Of a DNA stretch of 64,000 nucleotides, positions 42,817-51,879 are shown in pieces; position 1 is the first letter of the stretch, and every line of letters starts with the position of its first letter. The notes below the pieces were generated by a model. The model had not been told where the DNA came from, ran no database searches, and was given only the letters and a program-made list of their open reading frames with translations. The position numbers and the translations under genes were made by a program. The DNA comes from Altericroceibacterium xinjiangense (lineage in GTDB: Bacteria > Pseudomonadota > Alphaproteobacteria > Sphingomonadales > Sphingomonadaceae). The stretch is from positions 62,001 through 126,000 of the forward strand of contig NZ_RSEK01000005.1 of NCBI RefSeq assembly GCF_003958635.1. Direction: 5' to 3'.

Positions 42817-43146
42817 ATGGCCGGAACCCTCTCTCTCACGAAATCCGCCGCCGCGCGCGTCGGCTGGATCGCTCAAAAACAGAACAAGCCCGCGATCCTG
42901 CGGCTGGCCGTGGAAGGCGGCGGCTGCTCGGGCTTTCAGTACAAGTTCGGCCTGACCGAAGCGCCGGAGCCTGACGATATCGTCAGCGAAACCGACGGGG
43001 TCAGGCTGGTGGTCGATCCAATAAGCCTCGATCTGGTGGACGGCAGTGTCGTCGACTACGTCGAATCGCTGGGCGGGGCTGCCTTCCGGGTGGAAAATCC
43101 CAACGCTTCGGCCGGCTGCGGCTGCGGCTCCAGCTTCGGGATCTGA
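42817..43146 (+). CDS. erpA: Iron-sulfur cluster insertion protein ErpA
   Basis: A 109-residue A-type carrier. Ligand cysteines C37 ([13 protein letters not shown]), C101 and C103 (AGCGCGSSF) are conserved. The [10 protein letters not shown] motif and lack of an IscA-type tail favour ErpA; it would feed clusters to essential enzymes. GGAGG lies only one base before the ATG, so an upstream GTG at 42790 remains possible. Two bp separate it from xth. Confidence 0.9.
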   Translation: MAGTLSLTKSAAARVGWIAQKQNKPAILRLAVEGGGCSGFQYKFGLTEAPEPDDIVSETDGVRLVVDPISLDLVDGSVVDYVESLGGAAFRVENPNASAGCGCGSSFGI

Positions 43147-43148
43147 CC

Positions 43149-43922
43149 TTGCGCATCGCCAGCTTCAACATCAACGGCACCAAGGCGCGCCTGCCGCGCC
43201 TGCTCGAATGGCTGGAGGAAACCCGCCCCGCCGTCGCCTGCCTGCAGGAAATCAAGTGCCCGGACGATGTGTTTCCGGCCGAGGAATTCGAGAAGCTTGG
43301 GTACAAGGCGATCTGGCACGGCCAGAAGAGCTTCAACGGCGTGGCGATCCTTGCCGACGGTGAAGCGCCGGTTGAGGTCCTGAGGGGCCTTCCCGGAGAC
43401 GAGGAGGATGAGCAGGCGCGCTACCTCGAGGCCGACGTGAAGGGCCTGCGAGTGGCCAACCTCTACCTGCCCAACGGCAACCCGCAGCCGGGCCCAAAGT
43501 TCGATTACAAGCTGGCGTGGATGGAACGGCTGCACCAGCGGATGCAGGAGTTGATGGCCCGCGAAGTGCCGACCGTCGTGCTGGGCGACTACAACGTCGC
43601 GCCGGATGACAAGGACGTCTGGTCCCCTCGCGCCATGGCGCAGGACGCGGTGTTTCGGCCGGAGTCGCGCGATGCGTACCGCCGGCTGCTCAACGAAGGC
43701 TGGACCGACGCGATCGACACGCTCAACCCGCGCGGCGGGGTATGGACCTTCTGGGACTATCAGGCCGGCTGCTGGCCGCGCGATCTGGGTATCCGGATCG
43801 ACCACTTGCTGTTGTCGCCCGAGGCGGCCGACCGCTTGGTCGCCGCCGGGGTCGACAAGGCGCATCGCGGGCGGGAAAAAGCCAGCGATCACGCCCCTGT
43901 GTGGGTCGAACTGGCCGGCTGA
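43149..43922 (+). CDS. xth: Exodeoxyribonuclease III
   Basis: A 257-residue AP endonuclease/3'-5' exonuclease of the ExoIII class. It has the metal ligand E34 in CLQEIKC, YLPNGNP, the GDYNVAPDDKDVW catalytic Asp/Asn, the LGIRIDHLLLS region and the C-terminal SDHAPVWVEL with its catalytic His. It starts with TTG at 43149 (MRIASFNINGTKARLP), only 2 bp after the erpA stop, so coupling is likely. Roles: repair of abasic sites and oxidised ends. Confidence 0.95.
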   Translation: MRIASFNINGTKARLPRLLEWLEETRPAVACLQEIKCPDDVFPAEEFEKLGYKAIWHGQKSFNGVAILADGEAPVEVLRGLPGDEEDEQARYLEADVKGLRVANLYLPNGNPQPGPKFDYKLAWMERLHQRMQELMAREVPTVVLGDYNVAPDDKDVWSPRAMAQDAVFRPESRDAYRRLLNEGWTDAIDTLNPRGGVWTFWDYQAGCWPRDLGIRIDHLLLSPEAADRLVAAGVDKAHRGREKASDHAPVWVELAG

Positions 43923-43938
43923 TGCGCCGGCCTTCCTG

Positions 43939-44631
43939 TTACTTGTAGAACACGTGCCGCTGGATGGTCGCGGCGGCGAGCTTGGTGCGGGCCCATTTCG
44001 GCTTCACATAAGTCGCGTGAAAGAACAGCGCGTCGCTTGCCGGGCTATCCCACAATTCCTCGTGCGCAATACGGGCAACCGCCTTGGCCTTGCGCCATTC
44101 GGGTGAGCCGAGTTTCGGCTCGGGAATCTGTCCGTTACGAACAAAGGAAAATTGGGAGCGCTGGGTCACGACAGCGCAGTAGTCATCGGGAAATAGCGGC
44201 GATTGCGCGCGGTTCACGATCACTTCCGCGACGGCGATCTGACCATCGAGCGGTTCTCCGCGCGCTTCGAAATAGACGGCTTCGGCCAGGCAGGTCATGT
44301 CGCGCGACAATGCATCGTCGGCAGGGATTTCGGCCACCAGCTCGACCAGAGAAGCTGTGGGAGCATCGACCTTTTCTGCCTCTTCAGCGGGCAGTTCCGC
44401 GCTGTCGGGCAGGGGGGTCGCCGGCAGGGGCTGGACCACTTCCTGGGCCACGAAGCGCGGGCCGGGGGTGATCTCGGTTTCGCTCTGGACTTCGCTCTGG
44501 GCCGTAATCACGGCCGGCTGGAGCGAAACAGGGTCTTCAGCGAAGGCGCCGGAACTGGCGGCGCCGAAGAAAGAGGTAACAAGCATGGCAATGGCGGCAA
44601 AGGCGCCCGCGCGGTGAGTCTTGCGGCTCAT
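43939..44631 (-). CDS. SleB-type cell wall hydrolase
   Basis: A roughly 230-residue secreted protein with signal peptide (AGAFAAIAMLVTSFFGAASSGAFA) and a C-terminal cell-wall hydrolase domain of the SleB/CwlJ type: DMTCLAEAVYFEARGEPLDGQIAVAEVIVNRAQSPLFPDDYC, QFSFVRNGQIPEP and SDALFFHATYVKPKWARTK. The catalytic Glu is in the YFEARGE motif. A Pro/Glu-rich linker (residues 60-95) precedes it. In-frame ATGs at 44646, 44643 and 44631 are possible; 44631 has GGAA at good spacing. It acts on peptidoglycan in the periplasm. Confidence 0.85.
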   Translation of the reverse strand: MSRKTHRAGAFAAIAMLVTSFFGAASSGAFAEDPVSLQPAVITAQSEVQSETEITPGPRFVAQEVVQPLPATPLPDSAELPAEEAEKVDAPTASLVELVAEIPADDALSRDMTCLAEAVYFEARGEPLDGQIAVAEVIVNRAQSPLFPDDYCAVVTQRSQFSFVRNGQIPEPKLGSPEWRKAKAVARIAHEELWDSPASDALFFHATYVKPKWARTKLAAATIQRHVFYK

Positions 44632-44836
44632 ATGTTCCGTCATCACGGCGGTGGACGGACCTGACGCAGACTGACAATCGCGTGCCGCCTTGGGCGACGG
44701 GTACTGCGATCGTCCACATTAAACCGCCTGCCGGCCGTCCCCCGTCTGCGCGCTAATTCGTCACGGCCGAAAAGCCGTGCTGCGAATCGCCTGCGCTGTT
44801 GGAGGAACCGGGCCCCTAAACGTTTCGCTCAGGCGA

Positions 44837-45178
44837 TCAACCTGAAGTTCCCAACCCGTCGATGAACTGTTCAGCGTTTGCGATATCCAGTTCGATTATC
44901 CACAAATCCGGGTCCTGCCGCTTGCGGCGCTGGCAATACTCGGAGAAATCCAGCGGGTTTTCGGGGTCTTCGCTGCGGGCAAGAACCCAACTGCGGGTGC
45001 CGTCACGCTGCGGCATCCGCTCATAAAGCCGCGCGTTTGCGCCATTTTCCAGGCATACTACCAGGATCGTACCGGCGTCGCGCTCTCCTTTCGCCAGAAC
45101 CACGGCGAACCCGCCCGCTGCTTCGACGCTGCGGATCAGCCCTGCTGCCTCAAGGTGGGCCGGGAGCCGCTCGCTCAC
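44837..45178 (-). CDS. DUF1491 family protein
   Basis: A 113-residue protein of the alphaproteobacterial DUF1491 family: LPAHLEAAGLIRSVEAAGGFAVVLAKGERDAGTILVV, ANARLYERMPQRDGTRSWVL and the closing QDPDLWIIELDIANAEQFIDGL. Function unknown. It starts with GTG at 45178, overlapping the thioesterase stop (GTGA). A perfect DnaA-box sequence occurs in its codons (44896-44904), probably by coding chance. Confidence 0.85.
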   Translation of the reverse strand: MSERLPAHLEAAGLIRSVEAAGGFAVVLAKGERDAGTILVVCLENGANARLYERMPQRDGTRSWVLARSEDPENPLDFSEYCQRRKRQDPDLWIIELDIANAEQFIDGLGTSG

Positions 45179-45705
45179 GCAGGATCGGCCCGGTAACCGG
45201 GCAGCCCCGACAAGGGAATGCGGGAGCGCATGAAGGTGCCGGTGCCGCGGCCGATCTCCTCCCCGTCCTGATCGACCAAGCGAGCTTCGGCTACGAACAC
45301 CCGGCGCTTGCCGCTGACCCAGCGTCCTTCGGCGATGACCGCTCCGCCCCTGACGGGCTTGGTGAAGTGGAGGTTGAAGCCGGTGGTCAGCAGGAAGCGA
45401 TCGGTCACCAGCGTGTTGGCCGCATAGAATGCCGCATCGTCGAGCATCTTGAAGTAGACCGTCCCGTGCGCCGCGCCCGCGGCGTGGTGCAGCCGGTCAT
45501 CCACGGTGAAGCGGATCCGGGCATGCCCTTCGCCAACGATTTCCAGCCGGGAGGAGAACAGCGCGTTGATCGGCGCCGAAGCGTACAGCGATTCAAGCGC
45601 CCGATAATGCAGCGCCGCGCCCGAACCGCCCGCGCGAGGCGCATCCGGCGCGGAGCCAGGCCCGGCGTCTGGTCGGGGGTCAGGCGACGTCGCGGTCCGT
45701 GACAT
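45175..45705 (-). CDS. PaaI-family hotdog thioesterase
   Basis: A 176-residue hotdog-fold protein; its catalytic stretch HHAAGAAHGTVYFKMLDDAAFYAANTL matches the PaaI/YbgC-like thioesterases, with the HG and the acidic residue (D) of the active site. An N-terminal Pro/Ala-rich tail of about 30 residues is variable. The acyl-CoA substrate is unknown. Its start overlaps the ptsN stop by 26 bp and its stop overlaps DUF1491 by GTGA, so the three genes may be co-translated. Confidence 0.85.
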   Translation of the reverse strand: MSRTATSPDPRPDAGPGSAPDAPRAGGSGAALHYRALESLYASAPINALFSSRLEIVGEGHARIRFTVDDRLHHAAGAAHGTVYFKMLDDAAFYAANTLVTDRFLLTTGFNLHFTKPVRGGAVIAEGRWVSGKRRVFVAEARLVDQDGEEIGRGTGTFMRSRIPLSGLPGYRADPA

Positions 45706-46141
45706 TCGTCAGCAGGGCGTAAAGCGCCTCGGAATCCGGCGCCTCGCTCAGCGCTTCATGCATGCGTTCGTCGCGCACCAGCCGGGAAATCGCGGCCAGT
45801 GCGTGAAGATGGGTTGCGCCCGAGTTTTCCGGGGAAAGCAGGCCGAAGACAAGATCGACCGGCAGACCGTCCGCCGCCGCGAAATCCACCGGCTCCGACA
45901 ACTTCAGCAGCGCGACCACCGGACGCTGCAAGCCGCGTACGCGCGCGTGCGGAATGGCCACGCCGCGGCCGAAACCGGTGCTGCCGAGCTTTTCCCGCTC
46001 TTCCAGCTGGTCCAGGACATGTGCGCGATCGAGCCCGTACCCGGCGGCAAACGTACGGGCGAGCTGGTCCAGAATCGTGCGCTTGCTGCTGGCCTCGACC
46101 TCGGCAACCGCATCCGGGTGAATGGAAAAGAGGGGATTCAT
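45680..46141 (-). CDS. ptsN: PTS IIA-like nitrogen-regulatory protein PtsN
   Basis: A 153-residue EIIA-Ntr protein; the phospho-accepting His is H65 in GRGVAIPHARVRGL, within the GVGIAIPHA consensus, and the fold ends with LHALAAISRLVRDE. It takes phosphate from NPr and modulates potassium and nitrogen responses. Next to hpf it matches the rpoN-hpf-ptsN cluster, although no rpoN is in the window. Start at 46141 is typical. Confidence 0.93.
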   Translation of the reverse strand: MNPLFSIHPDAVAEVEASSKRTILDQLARTFAAGYGLDRAHVLDQLEEREKLGSTGFGRGVAIPHARVRGLQRPVVALLKLSEPVDFAAADGLPVDLVFGLLSPENSGATHLHALAAISRLVRDERMHEALSEAPDSEALYALLTNVTDRDVA

Positions 46142-46254
46142 GGCTTCTTATCAGTCGCTGTACGAACTCTGCCAAGGGACAGCCCGACGCGGCGGGAACT
46201 CCGCCGGTCAGGCCTGACCGCTTGGGCTGTTGTTTCCGGCCGAGGCCGGCGCGT

Positions 46255-46845
46255 TCAGGAAGGTTCGACCCACCCGATCGAGCCGTCGTCCCGGCGATAG
46301 ACCATATTGTGCCGCCCGGTGCCAGCGTTTTTGAAAAACAAGGCGTTGGTGTGCCGCAAGTCCAGCATCATCACGGCATCCGACACGCTGACTTCGGGAA
46401 TATCGACCCGAGTTTCGGCGATCACGGGGGAGGCATAGTCCGCCTCCTGCGCGCCATCATCCTCTTCGTCCTGGGATTCGGCTTCCTCCCGCGGGGCGAA
46501 GACGGTGTAGGCAGCGTCTTCCGCCTCGGCTACGAAGGAGGCCCGCTCATGCCGGTCCTTCAAGCGGCGCTTGTAGCGGCGCAGCTGCTTTTCGACCTTG
46601 TCGGCCGCGCCGTCGAACGCCTGGTGGGCATCGGGCGATTCGGCGCGGCTCTTGAGCACCAGCCCGTTCACCACGTACATCACGATGTCGCAGGCAAAGG
46701 CGTTGGGCGGCGTCTTGCCGAGGGTTACGACCGCGGTTTGCGCGCGGCTGAAGTACTTTTCGACGATTGCGTTGAGGCGCGCCGTGGCGTGGTCCTGAAG
46801 CGCCTCACCGGTTTCGACCTGGTGACCTGAAATCCGGATTTCCAT
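46255..46845 (-). CDS. hpf: Long-form ribosome hibernation promoting factor
   Basis: A 196-residue HPF: an N-terminal ribosome-binding S30AE domain (MEIRISGHQVETGEALQDHATARLNAIVEKYFSRA) and a C-terminal dimerisation domain (VDIPEVSVSDAVMMLDLRHTNALFFKNAGTGRHNMVYRRDDGSIGWVE), joined by an acidic linker (REEAESQDEEDDGAQEAD). It dimerises 70S ribosomes in stationary phase. AAGGAGGTC provides the ribosome site for the ATG at 46845. ptsN follows by 113 bp. Confidence 0.95.
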   Translation of the reverse strand: MEIRISGHQVETGEALQDHATARLNAIVEKYFSRAQTAVVTLGKTPPNAFACDIVMYVVNGLVLKSRAESPDAHQAFDGAADKVEKQLRRYKRRLKDRHERASFVAEAEDAAYTVFAPREEAESQDEEDDGAQEADYASPVIAETRVDIPEVSVSDAVMMLDLRHTNALFFKNAGTGRHNMVYRRDDGSIGWVEPS

Positions 46846-46896
46846 CGCTCGCAAGACCTCCTTTTTTGTTATCGACCGCTCGGGCGAGAGAAAAAC

Positions 46897-47580
46897 TCAT
46901 TGCGCCCAGAGTGGAGAGTCCAACGTTCCGACAAACGCTTTGTGCCGGGCAAGTTCGGCCGCGGAAGGCGCATGGAGCCGAGGCGGGCGGAACTCGCGGC
47001 GACGCGTGCTTACAACCGCCACTTCGACCACCGTCTGCGAGGACTCGGCAGCCAGTTCCAGCCCGATCTGCCGTCCGCCGGTCAACTCGACATAGACTTG
47101 CGCCAGCAGTTCCGCGTCGAGCAGCGCCCCGTGCAGCACGCGGTGGCTGCGGTCGACACCGTAGCGGGAACACAGCGCATCCAGCGTGTGCTTCGCCCCG
47201 GGATGCCGGCGGCGGGCAAGGGACAGGGTGTCGATCATCCGGTGCATTCCCACTTCGGGATGACCGCACAAGCCGAGTTCGTGATTGAGGAAGCCGAAGT
47301 CGAATTGTGCGTTGTGCGCCACCAGCGGCGCATCACCCAGGAATTCGAGCAGCTCCAGCACGTGTTCCACGAATTGCGGCTTGTCGGCCAGGAACACGTC
47401 GGACAATCCGTGGACTCGCTCCGCCGCCAGCGGCATCGAGCGGCCAGGGTTGAAATAGGCGTGAAACCGGCTCCCGGTCGGCACCTTGTTGACCAGCTCG
47501 ATGCAGCCGATTTCCACCAGCCGGTCGCCGCTCACCGGATCGAGCCCGGTGGTTTCCGTATCGAAGACAATTTCCCGCAT
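46897..47580 (-). CDS. dnaQ: DNA polymerase III epsilon subunit
   Basis: A 227-residue 3'-5' proofreading exonuclease of the DEDD type. Exo I is FDTETTGLD (D7, E9), Exo II the LVAHNAQFDFGFLN (D of AQFD) and Exo III H/D in RVLHGALLDAELLAQVY. The C-terminal tail, YVELTGG and beyond, fits the alpha/theta interface. Length and motifs are normal for alphaproteobacteria. It lies downstream of coaE and upstream of hpf, on the same strand. Confidence 0.94.
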   Translation of the reverse strand: MREIVFDTETTGLDPVSGDRLVEIGCIELVNKVPTGSRFHAYFNPGRSMPLAAERVHGLSDVFLADKPQFVEHVLELLEFLGDAPLVAHNAQFDFGFLNHELGLCGHPEVGMHRMIDTLSLARRRHPGAKHTLDALCSRYGVDRSHRVLHGALLDAELLAQVYVELTGGRQIGLELAAESSQTVVEVAVVSTRRREFRPPRLHAPSAAELARHKAFVGTLDSPLWAQ

Positions 47581-47621
47581 GGCGCGAATATCGGCCGGAG
47601 CCGGCGCGCTGGCAAGGGGGA

Positions 47622-48221
47622 TCAGCGCCTCTGGGTGGCCAGCCGAGCCGCCAGTTCGGCAACGGCTGCCTCGGTCTCTGCCAAGGACGTGCCGGTATCG
47701 ATCAAGCAGTCGGCCCGAACCCGTTTTTCCGCGTCCGGCAACTGGAGCCGGCGGATTTCGGCCAGACGCCGGGCAGTCATTCCCGGCCGAGCGAGCACGC
47801 GGGCGCTCTGCACTTCGGCCGGTGCGGAAACGACCGCGACCGCATCCACTTCATCCGCGCCGCCCTTTTCGAACAGGAGCGGAATGTCGAACACCACCAG
47901 CGCAGCGTCGGCGTGTTCGGCCAGGAAACGGTCCCGCGCGGCGCGCACCGCCGGATGAACGATTGCCTCAAGCCGGGCGAGGGCGGCGGGATCGGCAAAC
48001 ACGCTTGCCCCCAGCTTCGCCCGGTCCACCCCCTGCGAGCTGGTGGTGCCGGGAAACGCGGCCTCGATTGCCGGCAACAGCGCCCCGTCGGGGCCTTGCA
48101 GCCGGCGCACCTCCGCATCGGCATCGAACACCGGCACGCCTTGCCGGTCGAACATCTTCGCGACGGTCGACTTGCCCATCCCGATCGAGCCGGTCAGGCC
48201 GAGGATGAACGGCCGGCTCAC
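47622..48221 (-). CDS. coaE: Dephospho-CoA kinase
   Basis: A 199-residue P-loop kinase that phosphorylates dephospho-CoA in the last step of CoA synthesis. Its Walker A is GLTGSIGMGKST (8-19), followed by FDADAEV and HPAVRAARDRFL, then VVFDIPLLFEKG. A GTG start at 48221 overlaps the aroE stop (GTGA). The end at 47622 is separated by 41 bp from dnaQ. Confidence 0.96.
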   Translation of the reverse strand: MSRPFILGLTGSIGMGKSTVAKMFDRQGVPVFDADAEVRRLQGPDGALLPAIEAAFPGTTSSQGVDRAKLGASVFADPAALARLEAIVHPAVRAARDRFLAEHADAALVVFDIPLLFEKGGADEVDAVAVVSAPAEVQSARVLARPGMTARRLAEIRRLQLPDAEKRVRADCLIDTGTSLAETEAAVAELAARLATQRR

Positions 48222-49093
48222 GCCGTCAGCAGGCGCCGCAATTCGGCATCACCATCGGCCCTCGGCGGCTCGGCCCCGAAGAACTTGCCGAACGCCTCCG
48301 CCGCCTGACCGATCAGCATTGTCAGCCCGTCCAGCGTGACGAAGCCCGCTGCACGCGCGGCTTGCAGGAATTCGGTGTCGAGCGGGTGGGTGACGATGTC
48401 GTAGACCACGCTGCCCGGCGGGGCATGGCTGAAATCGAACGCCAGCGGCGGCTGGCCCGCCATGCCGAGTGGGCTGGCATTCACGATCAGGTCGAAACAG
48501 CCCGCGCGGTCGTCGAACGCGAAATCGGTCGGTTCGGAAAAATGGGCGAGGGGCGCCACGTGATGCTCGCCCCCGGGATCGAGTTCATCCAGCAGCGCTC
48601 GCGCTTTTCCGGGATCGCGTCCGGCCAGCACGATTACCACGTTCTGGGCAGCGAGCGCGGCGACGATCGCCCGCGCCGCGCCGCCCGTGCCAAGCACGCG
48701 GGCCATGCGGAACAAATGCGTGCGTTCCAGCAGCGGCCGCAGCGGTTCAAGAAACCCGGCGGCATCGGTGTTGTAGCCAGTCAGCGTCCCGTCCTCACCG
48801 CGCGTGACGGTGTTCACTGCCCCGATCCGCTCGGCGAGCGGATCGATCCGATCCAGCAGCGGTAGCACCGCCTGCTTGTGCGGCATGGTGACGTTGCAGC
48901 CGCGCCACCGCGGGTCCTTGCGCCTTAGCGCGAAGTACTCCTCAAGCTCCTCGGCGCGTACATGGCAGGCGCGGTATTCCGCCCGCAGCCCAAGCTTTTC
49001 CAGCCAGAAGCCATGGATCGCCGGGGACTTTGACTGCGCGATCGGATCGCCGATCACTTCAGCATAGAGCGTTTCGGTTCCTTCAACGCTCAT
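48218..49093 (-). CDS. aroE: Shikimate dehydrogenase
   Basis: A 291-residue NADPH-dependent enzyme of aromatic amino-acid synthesis: dehydroshikimate to shikimate. The catalytic pair is K73 (NVTMPHK) and D110 (GYNTDAAGF), with the NADP loop [18 protein letters not shown] and the [10 protein letters not shown] motif for substrate closure. It overlaps coaE (GTGA) and maf (ATGA) by 4 bp. Its position beside the origin is typical for alphaproteobacteria. Confidence 0.96.
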   Translation of the reverse strand: MSVEGTETLYAEVIGDPIAQSKSPAIHGFWLEKLGLRAEYRACHVRAEELEEYFALRRKDPRWRGCNVTMPHKQAVLPLLDRIDPLAERIGAVNTVTRGEDGTLTGYNTDAAGFLEPLRPLLERTHLFRMARVLGTGGAARAIVAALAAQNVVIVLAGRDPGKARALLDELDPGGEHHVAPLAHFSEPTDFAFDDRAGCFDLIVNASPLGMAGQPPLAFDFSHAPPGSVVYDIVTHPLDTEFLQAARAAGFVTLDGLTMLIGQAAEAFGKFFGAEPPRADGDAELRRLLTA

Positions 49094-49668
49094 GCCGGCA
49101 ATTCCCCCATCTGCCGCAACGCGCCCAGCAGCGGGAGCAGCGGCATTCCAAGAATGGTAAACGTGTCGCCTTCGATCCGCTCAAACAGCTGCACGCCAAG
49201 GGCTTCGATCCGGAACACCCCGACGCAGCCGGCCACCTCAGGCCATTCCGCGTCGAGATAGCGATCGATGAAGGCGGGCGACAGCGCGCGCACGTGCAGC
49301 CGGGCGACGGCGGCGTGGCTCCAAACGGTCTTTCCCCTGCGCGCGAGGGCGGCCGCTGAATGCAGCTCCATCGTTTTTCCGGAGAAGAAAGCCAGGTGCC
49401 GCGCCGCATCCTCCCGGCTGTCGGGCTTGTCGAACCGCCGGCCGTCCACCACCACCAGTGAGTCGCTGCCCAGCACCAGCCGTTCCGGCTCAGCAAGGGC
49501 GAGTGCCTTGGCTTCGGCGAGTGCAAGGGCGACCGCGTCCGGCGAAGCATCGCCCAGCCGGGCTTCGAGCGCACGCTCGTCGATAGAAGCGGGCCGCGGC
49601 TCGAACGCAACGCCAGCGGCCTGCAACATCGCGGCGCGCGAGGCGCTTTTCGAGGCAAGGATAATCAT
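49090..49668 (-). CDS. maf: Maf-family nucleoside triphosphate pyrophosphatase
   Basis: A 192-residue enzyme that hydrolyses non-canonical or excess NTPs and restrains division. It starts [15 protein letters not shown] (the Maf S-x-S-x-R phosphate loop), then [30 protein letters not shown] (catalytic D and K) and [28 protein letters not shown]. The start is the ATG at 49668. It is co-transcribed with aroE (ATGA), 10 bp after ppsR. Confidence 0.93.
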   Translation of the reverse strand: MIILASKSASRAAMLQAAGVAFEPRPASIDERALEARLGDASPDAVALALAEAKALALAEPERLVLGSDSLVVVDGRRFDKPDSREDAARHLAFFSGKTMELHSAAALARRGKTVWSHAAVARLHVRALSPAFIDRYLDAEWPEVAGCVGVFRIEALGVQLFERIEGDTFTILGMPLLPLLGALRQMGELPA

Positions 49669-49678
49669 GCCGGTACGA

Positions 49679-50524
49679 TCATATCGGCTTGATGCCCGTC
49701 TGGTGCGAACCGTCCTGCATGGCGCGTTCGTTGTACAGCCGGATGACCGCCGCGGCGGTTTCCTCGATCGAGCGGCGGGTGACATCGATCACCGGCCAGC
49801 CGTTGTCGGCGAACATTCGGCGGGCGAACGCCAGTTCCTCCGCCACCCGCTGCTCATCGACATAGGCAGTGTCGGGCGTTTCGTTCAGCGTCAGCAAGCG
49901 GTTGCGGCGAATTTCGATCAAGCGGCGCGGCGCCGTGGTCAGCCCGACGATCAGCGGCTTGCGCAGTTCGAACAATTCGGGCGGGGGCGGGCTTTCGACC
50001 ACGACCGGAATGTTGGCCACCTTGTACCCGCGATTGGCGAGATAGATGCTGGTCGGCGTCTTCGACGATCGCGAGACCCCGGCCAGCACGATGTCGGCTT
50101 CCTCCCAGTGTTCGAACAGGACCCCGTCATCATGCGCGATGGTGAACTGGATCGCGTCGACCCGGGCGAAATAGGCATCGTCGAGCACGTGCTGGCGTCC
50201 GGGACGCCCCTTGGCTTGTTCCTGCAGCAGGTCTTCCAGCACCGCGGTGACGGTATCGAGCGCGGCGATGTGGGGCAGTCCGCGCGCACGGCAGAATTCC
50301 TCCAGCTTCATCCGGGTTTCGGGATTGACCAGGGTGTAGAGCACCAGGCCCGGATTGGCGGCCAGCTCCTCCGCGATCCGTTCCAGATGCTGCAGGGACC
50401 GGACCATCGGCCAGAAGTGGCGGATCACCTCGGCATGGTCGAACTGGGCCAGCGCCGCCTTGGCGATCATTTCCAGCGTTTCGCCAGTCGAGTCCGAGAG
50501 AAGATGAAGGTGCAGTCGGGTCAT
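49679..50524 (-). CDS. ppsR: PpsR/PSRP kinase-pyrophosphorylase (DUF299)
   Basis: A 281-residue bifunctional ADP-dependent kinase/phosphorylase that switches PEP synthase or pyruvate-phosphate dikinase off and on. The P-loop is [11 protein letters not shown] (149-159) and the N-terminal [19 protein letters not shown] is conserved. Its ATG at 50524 defines the left border of the origin candidate, matching the hemE-oriC-RP001 order of Caulobacter. A one-mismatch DnaA-box-like sequence overlaps this start codon. Confidence 0.95.
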   Translation of the reverse strand: MTRLHLHLLSDSTGETLEMIAKAALAQFDHAEVIRHFWPMVRSLQHLERIAEELAANPGLVLYTLVNPETRMKLEEFCRARGLPHIAALDTVTAVLEDLLQEQAKGRPGRQHVLDDAYFARVDAIQFTIAHDDGVLFEHWEEADIVLAGVSRSSKTPTSIYLANRGYKVANIPVVVESPPPPELFELRKPLIVGLTTAPRRLIEIRRNRLLTLNETPDTAYVDEQRVAEELAFARRMFADNGWPVIDVTRRSIEETAAAVIRLYNERAMQDGSHQTGIKPI

Positions 50525-50822
50525 GTGGAGAAGTCCTGCATAAACCACGGGATGAGCCTGGGGACAAGTTCGGGACAGGAAGCTGTGCCCACTGACAGGT
50601 GATTCCCGCTCGGGCTTGCCGACAGGCTGTGGATTTCGTCCACTGGCTGGGGACAACGGGGATAACCGTCGCTTGACTCAAGAGCCATCCGGATTCGCAT
50701 CGCCCCCAAGACCCTGTTCATCGCGGGAGAAATCGGGCAGGAGCGCGCTCTCCCCACAATCCACAGGACCAACAGACTCCTTCATCCTTTTATAAAGATC
50801 TTATTGTGTTGGATTGGACCCG
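50525..50822. other. oriC: Chromosomal replication origin candidate (oriC)
   Basis: A 298-bp gap between divergent ppsR and hemE, the classic alphaproteobacterial origin site. DnaA-box-like 9-mers: TGTGGAGAA (50524-50532, one mismatch to TGTGGATAA), TGTGGATTT (50628-50636), CGGGGATAA (50657-50665) and CAATCCACA (50757-50765), each with two mismatches. Two related CTGGGGACAA stretches (around 50559 and 50647) add to the clustering. An AT-rich patch with TATAAA (50791-50796) next to hemE could be the unwinding element or promoter. Synteny is the main support. Confidence 0.7.
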
Positions 50823-51848
50823 ATGCCTGGCTTGCTTCTTGAGACCCTCCACGGAAAAATCGGACCCCGCCGCCCGCTCTGGCTGATGCGGCAAGCGGGG
50901 CGCTACCTCCCGGAATACCGCGAACTCCGCGCGGACAAGGGCGGCTTTCTCGAACTGGTTTACGACTGCGAGGCCGCGGCCGAGGTCACGCTGCAGCCGA
51001 TCCGGCGCTTCGGGTTCGACGGAGCGATCCTGTTTTCCGATATCCTGATCGTGCCCTATGCGATGGGACAGGATCTCGCGTTTCTGGCCGGGGAAGGACC
51101 GCACCTCTCGCCCCCGCTGGTCGATCATGCGCTGGCGGCGCTCCAAGGGGTGCCACAGCGGCTTGATCCGATTTACCGGACCGTGTCCCTGGTGCGGGAG
51201 CAACTGGGGCCGGAAACCACCTTGCTGGGCTTTGCGGGCAGCCCATGGACGGTCGCGACCTACATGATCGCCGGTGCAGGCAGCCGCGATCACTTGCAGG
51301 CGCGGACGATGGCCTACCGCGATCCGTCCGCGTTCCGGGCGATCATCGACGCCATCGCCGACCTGACGGTGGACTACCTCGACGGCCAGATTCGCGCCGG
51401 GGCCGAAGCCGTGCAATTGTTCGACAGCTGGGCGGGGAGCCTGGCGCCTGACGAATTCGAGCGCTGGGTGATCGCGCCCAACGCCGCGATCATCGCGGCC
51501 TTGCATGAACGGCATCCGGACGTGCCGGTGGTCGGCTTTCCAAAGGGAGCAGGGGCCAAGCTGGCGGCCTACGCGCAGGAAACCGGAGCCGACGCGATCG
51601 GGCTCGATGAAACGATCGATCCGCTCTGGGCGGCGGCCACGCTGCCCGAAAACCTGCCCGTGCAGGGCAACCTCGATCCCTTGCTGCTGCTTGCCGGCGG
51701 AGAAACGCTGGAGGGGCGGGCGCGCACGATCCTCGATGCCTTCGCCGGACGGCCGCACGTGTTCAACCTCGGCCACGGAATCCACAAGGATACCCCGATC
51801 GCCCATGTCGAACGGCTGGTTGAAACCGTACGCAACTGGGAGGGGTGA
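50823..51848 (+). CDS. hemE: Uroporphyrinogen decarboxylase
   Basis: A 341-residue enzyme of heme synthesis that converts uroporphyrinogen III to coproporphyrinogen III. It shows the family hallmarks MPGLLLETLHGKIGPRRPLWLMRQAGRYLPEYRELR, FDGAILFSDILIVPYAMGQDL and HVFNLGHGIHKDTPIAHVERLVETVR. The ATG at 50823 is favoured; a TTG at 50814 is in frame. No good Shine-Dalgarno lies upstream, so the mRNA may be leaderless or use the TATAAA promoter in the origin region. Confidence 0.97.
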   Translation: MPGLLLETLHGKIGPRRPLWLMRQAGRYLPEYRELRADKGGFLELVYDCEAAAEVTLQPIRRFGFDGAILFSDILIVPYAMGQDLAFLAGEGPHLSPPLVDHALAALQGVPQRLDPIYRTVSLVREQLGPETTLLGFAGSPWTVATYMIAGAGSRDHLQARTMAYRDPSAFRAIIDAIADLTVDYLDGQIRAGAEAVQLFDSWAGSLAPDEFERWVIAPNAAIIAALHERHPDVPVVGFPKGAGAKLAAYAQETGADAIGLDETIDPLWAAATLPENLPVQGNLDPLLLLAGGETLEGRARTILDAFAGRPHVFNLGHGIHKDTPIAHVERLVETVRNWEG

Positions 51849-51879
51849 CGCGCGGGCCCCGGCCCAGTAGATCACTCCC

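Noticed and set aside
44762-44779. Hairpin CACGGC/GCCGTG with loop CGAAAA between DUF1491 and the SleB-type gene
   Set aside because: Only six base pairs and no T-run, so too weak to call a terminator.
44896-44904. Perfect DnaA box TTATCCACA
   Set aside because: It lies inside DUF1491 codons (DLWII region), isolated and 5.6 kb from the origin gap; one perfect 9-mer in 64 kb on both strands is expected by chance.
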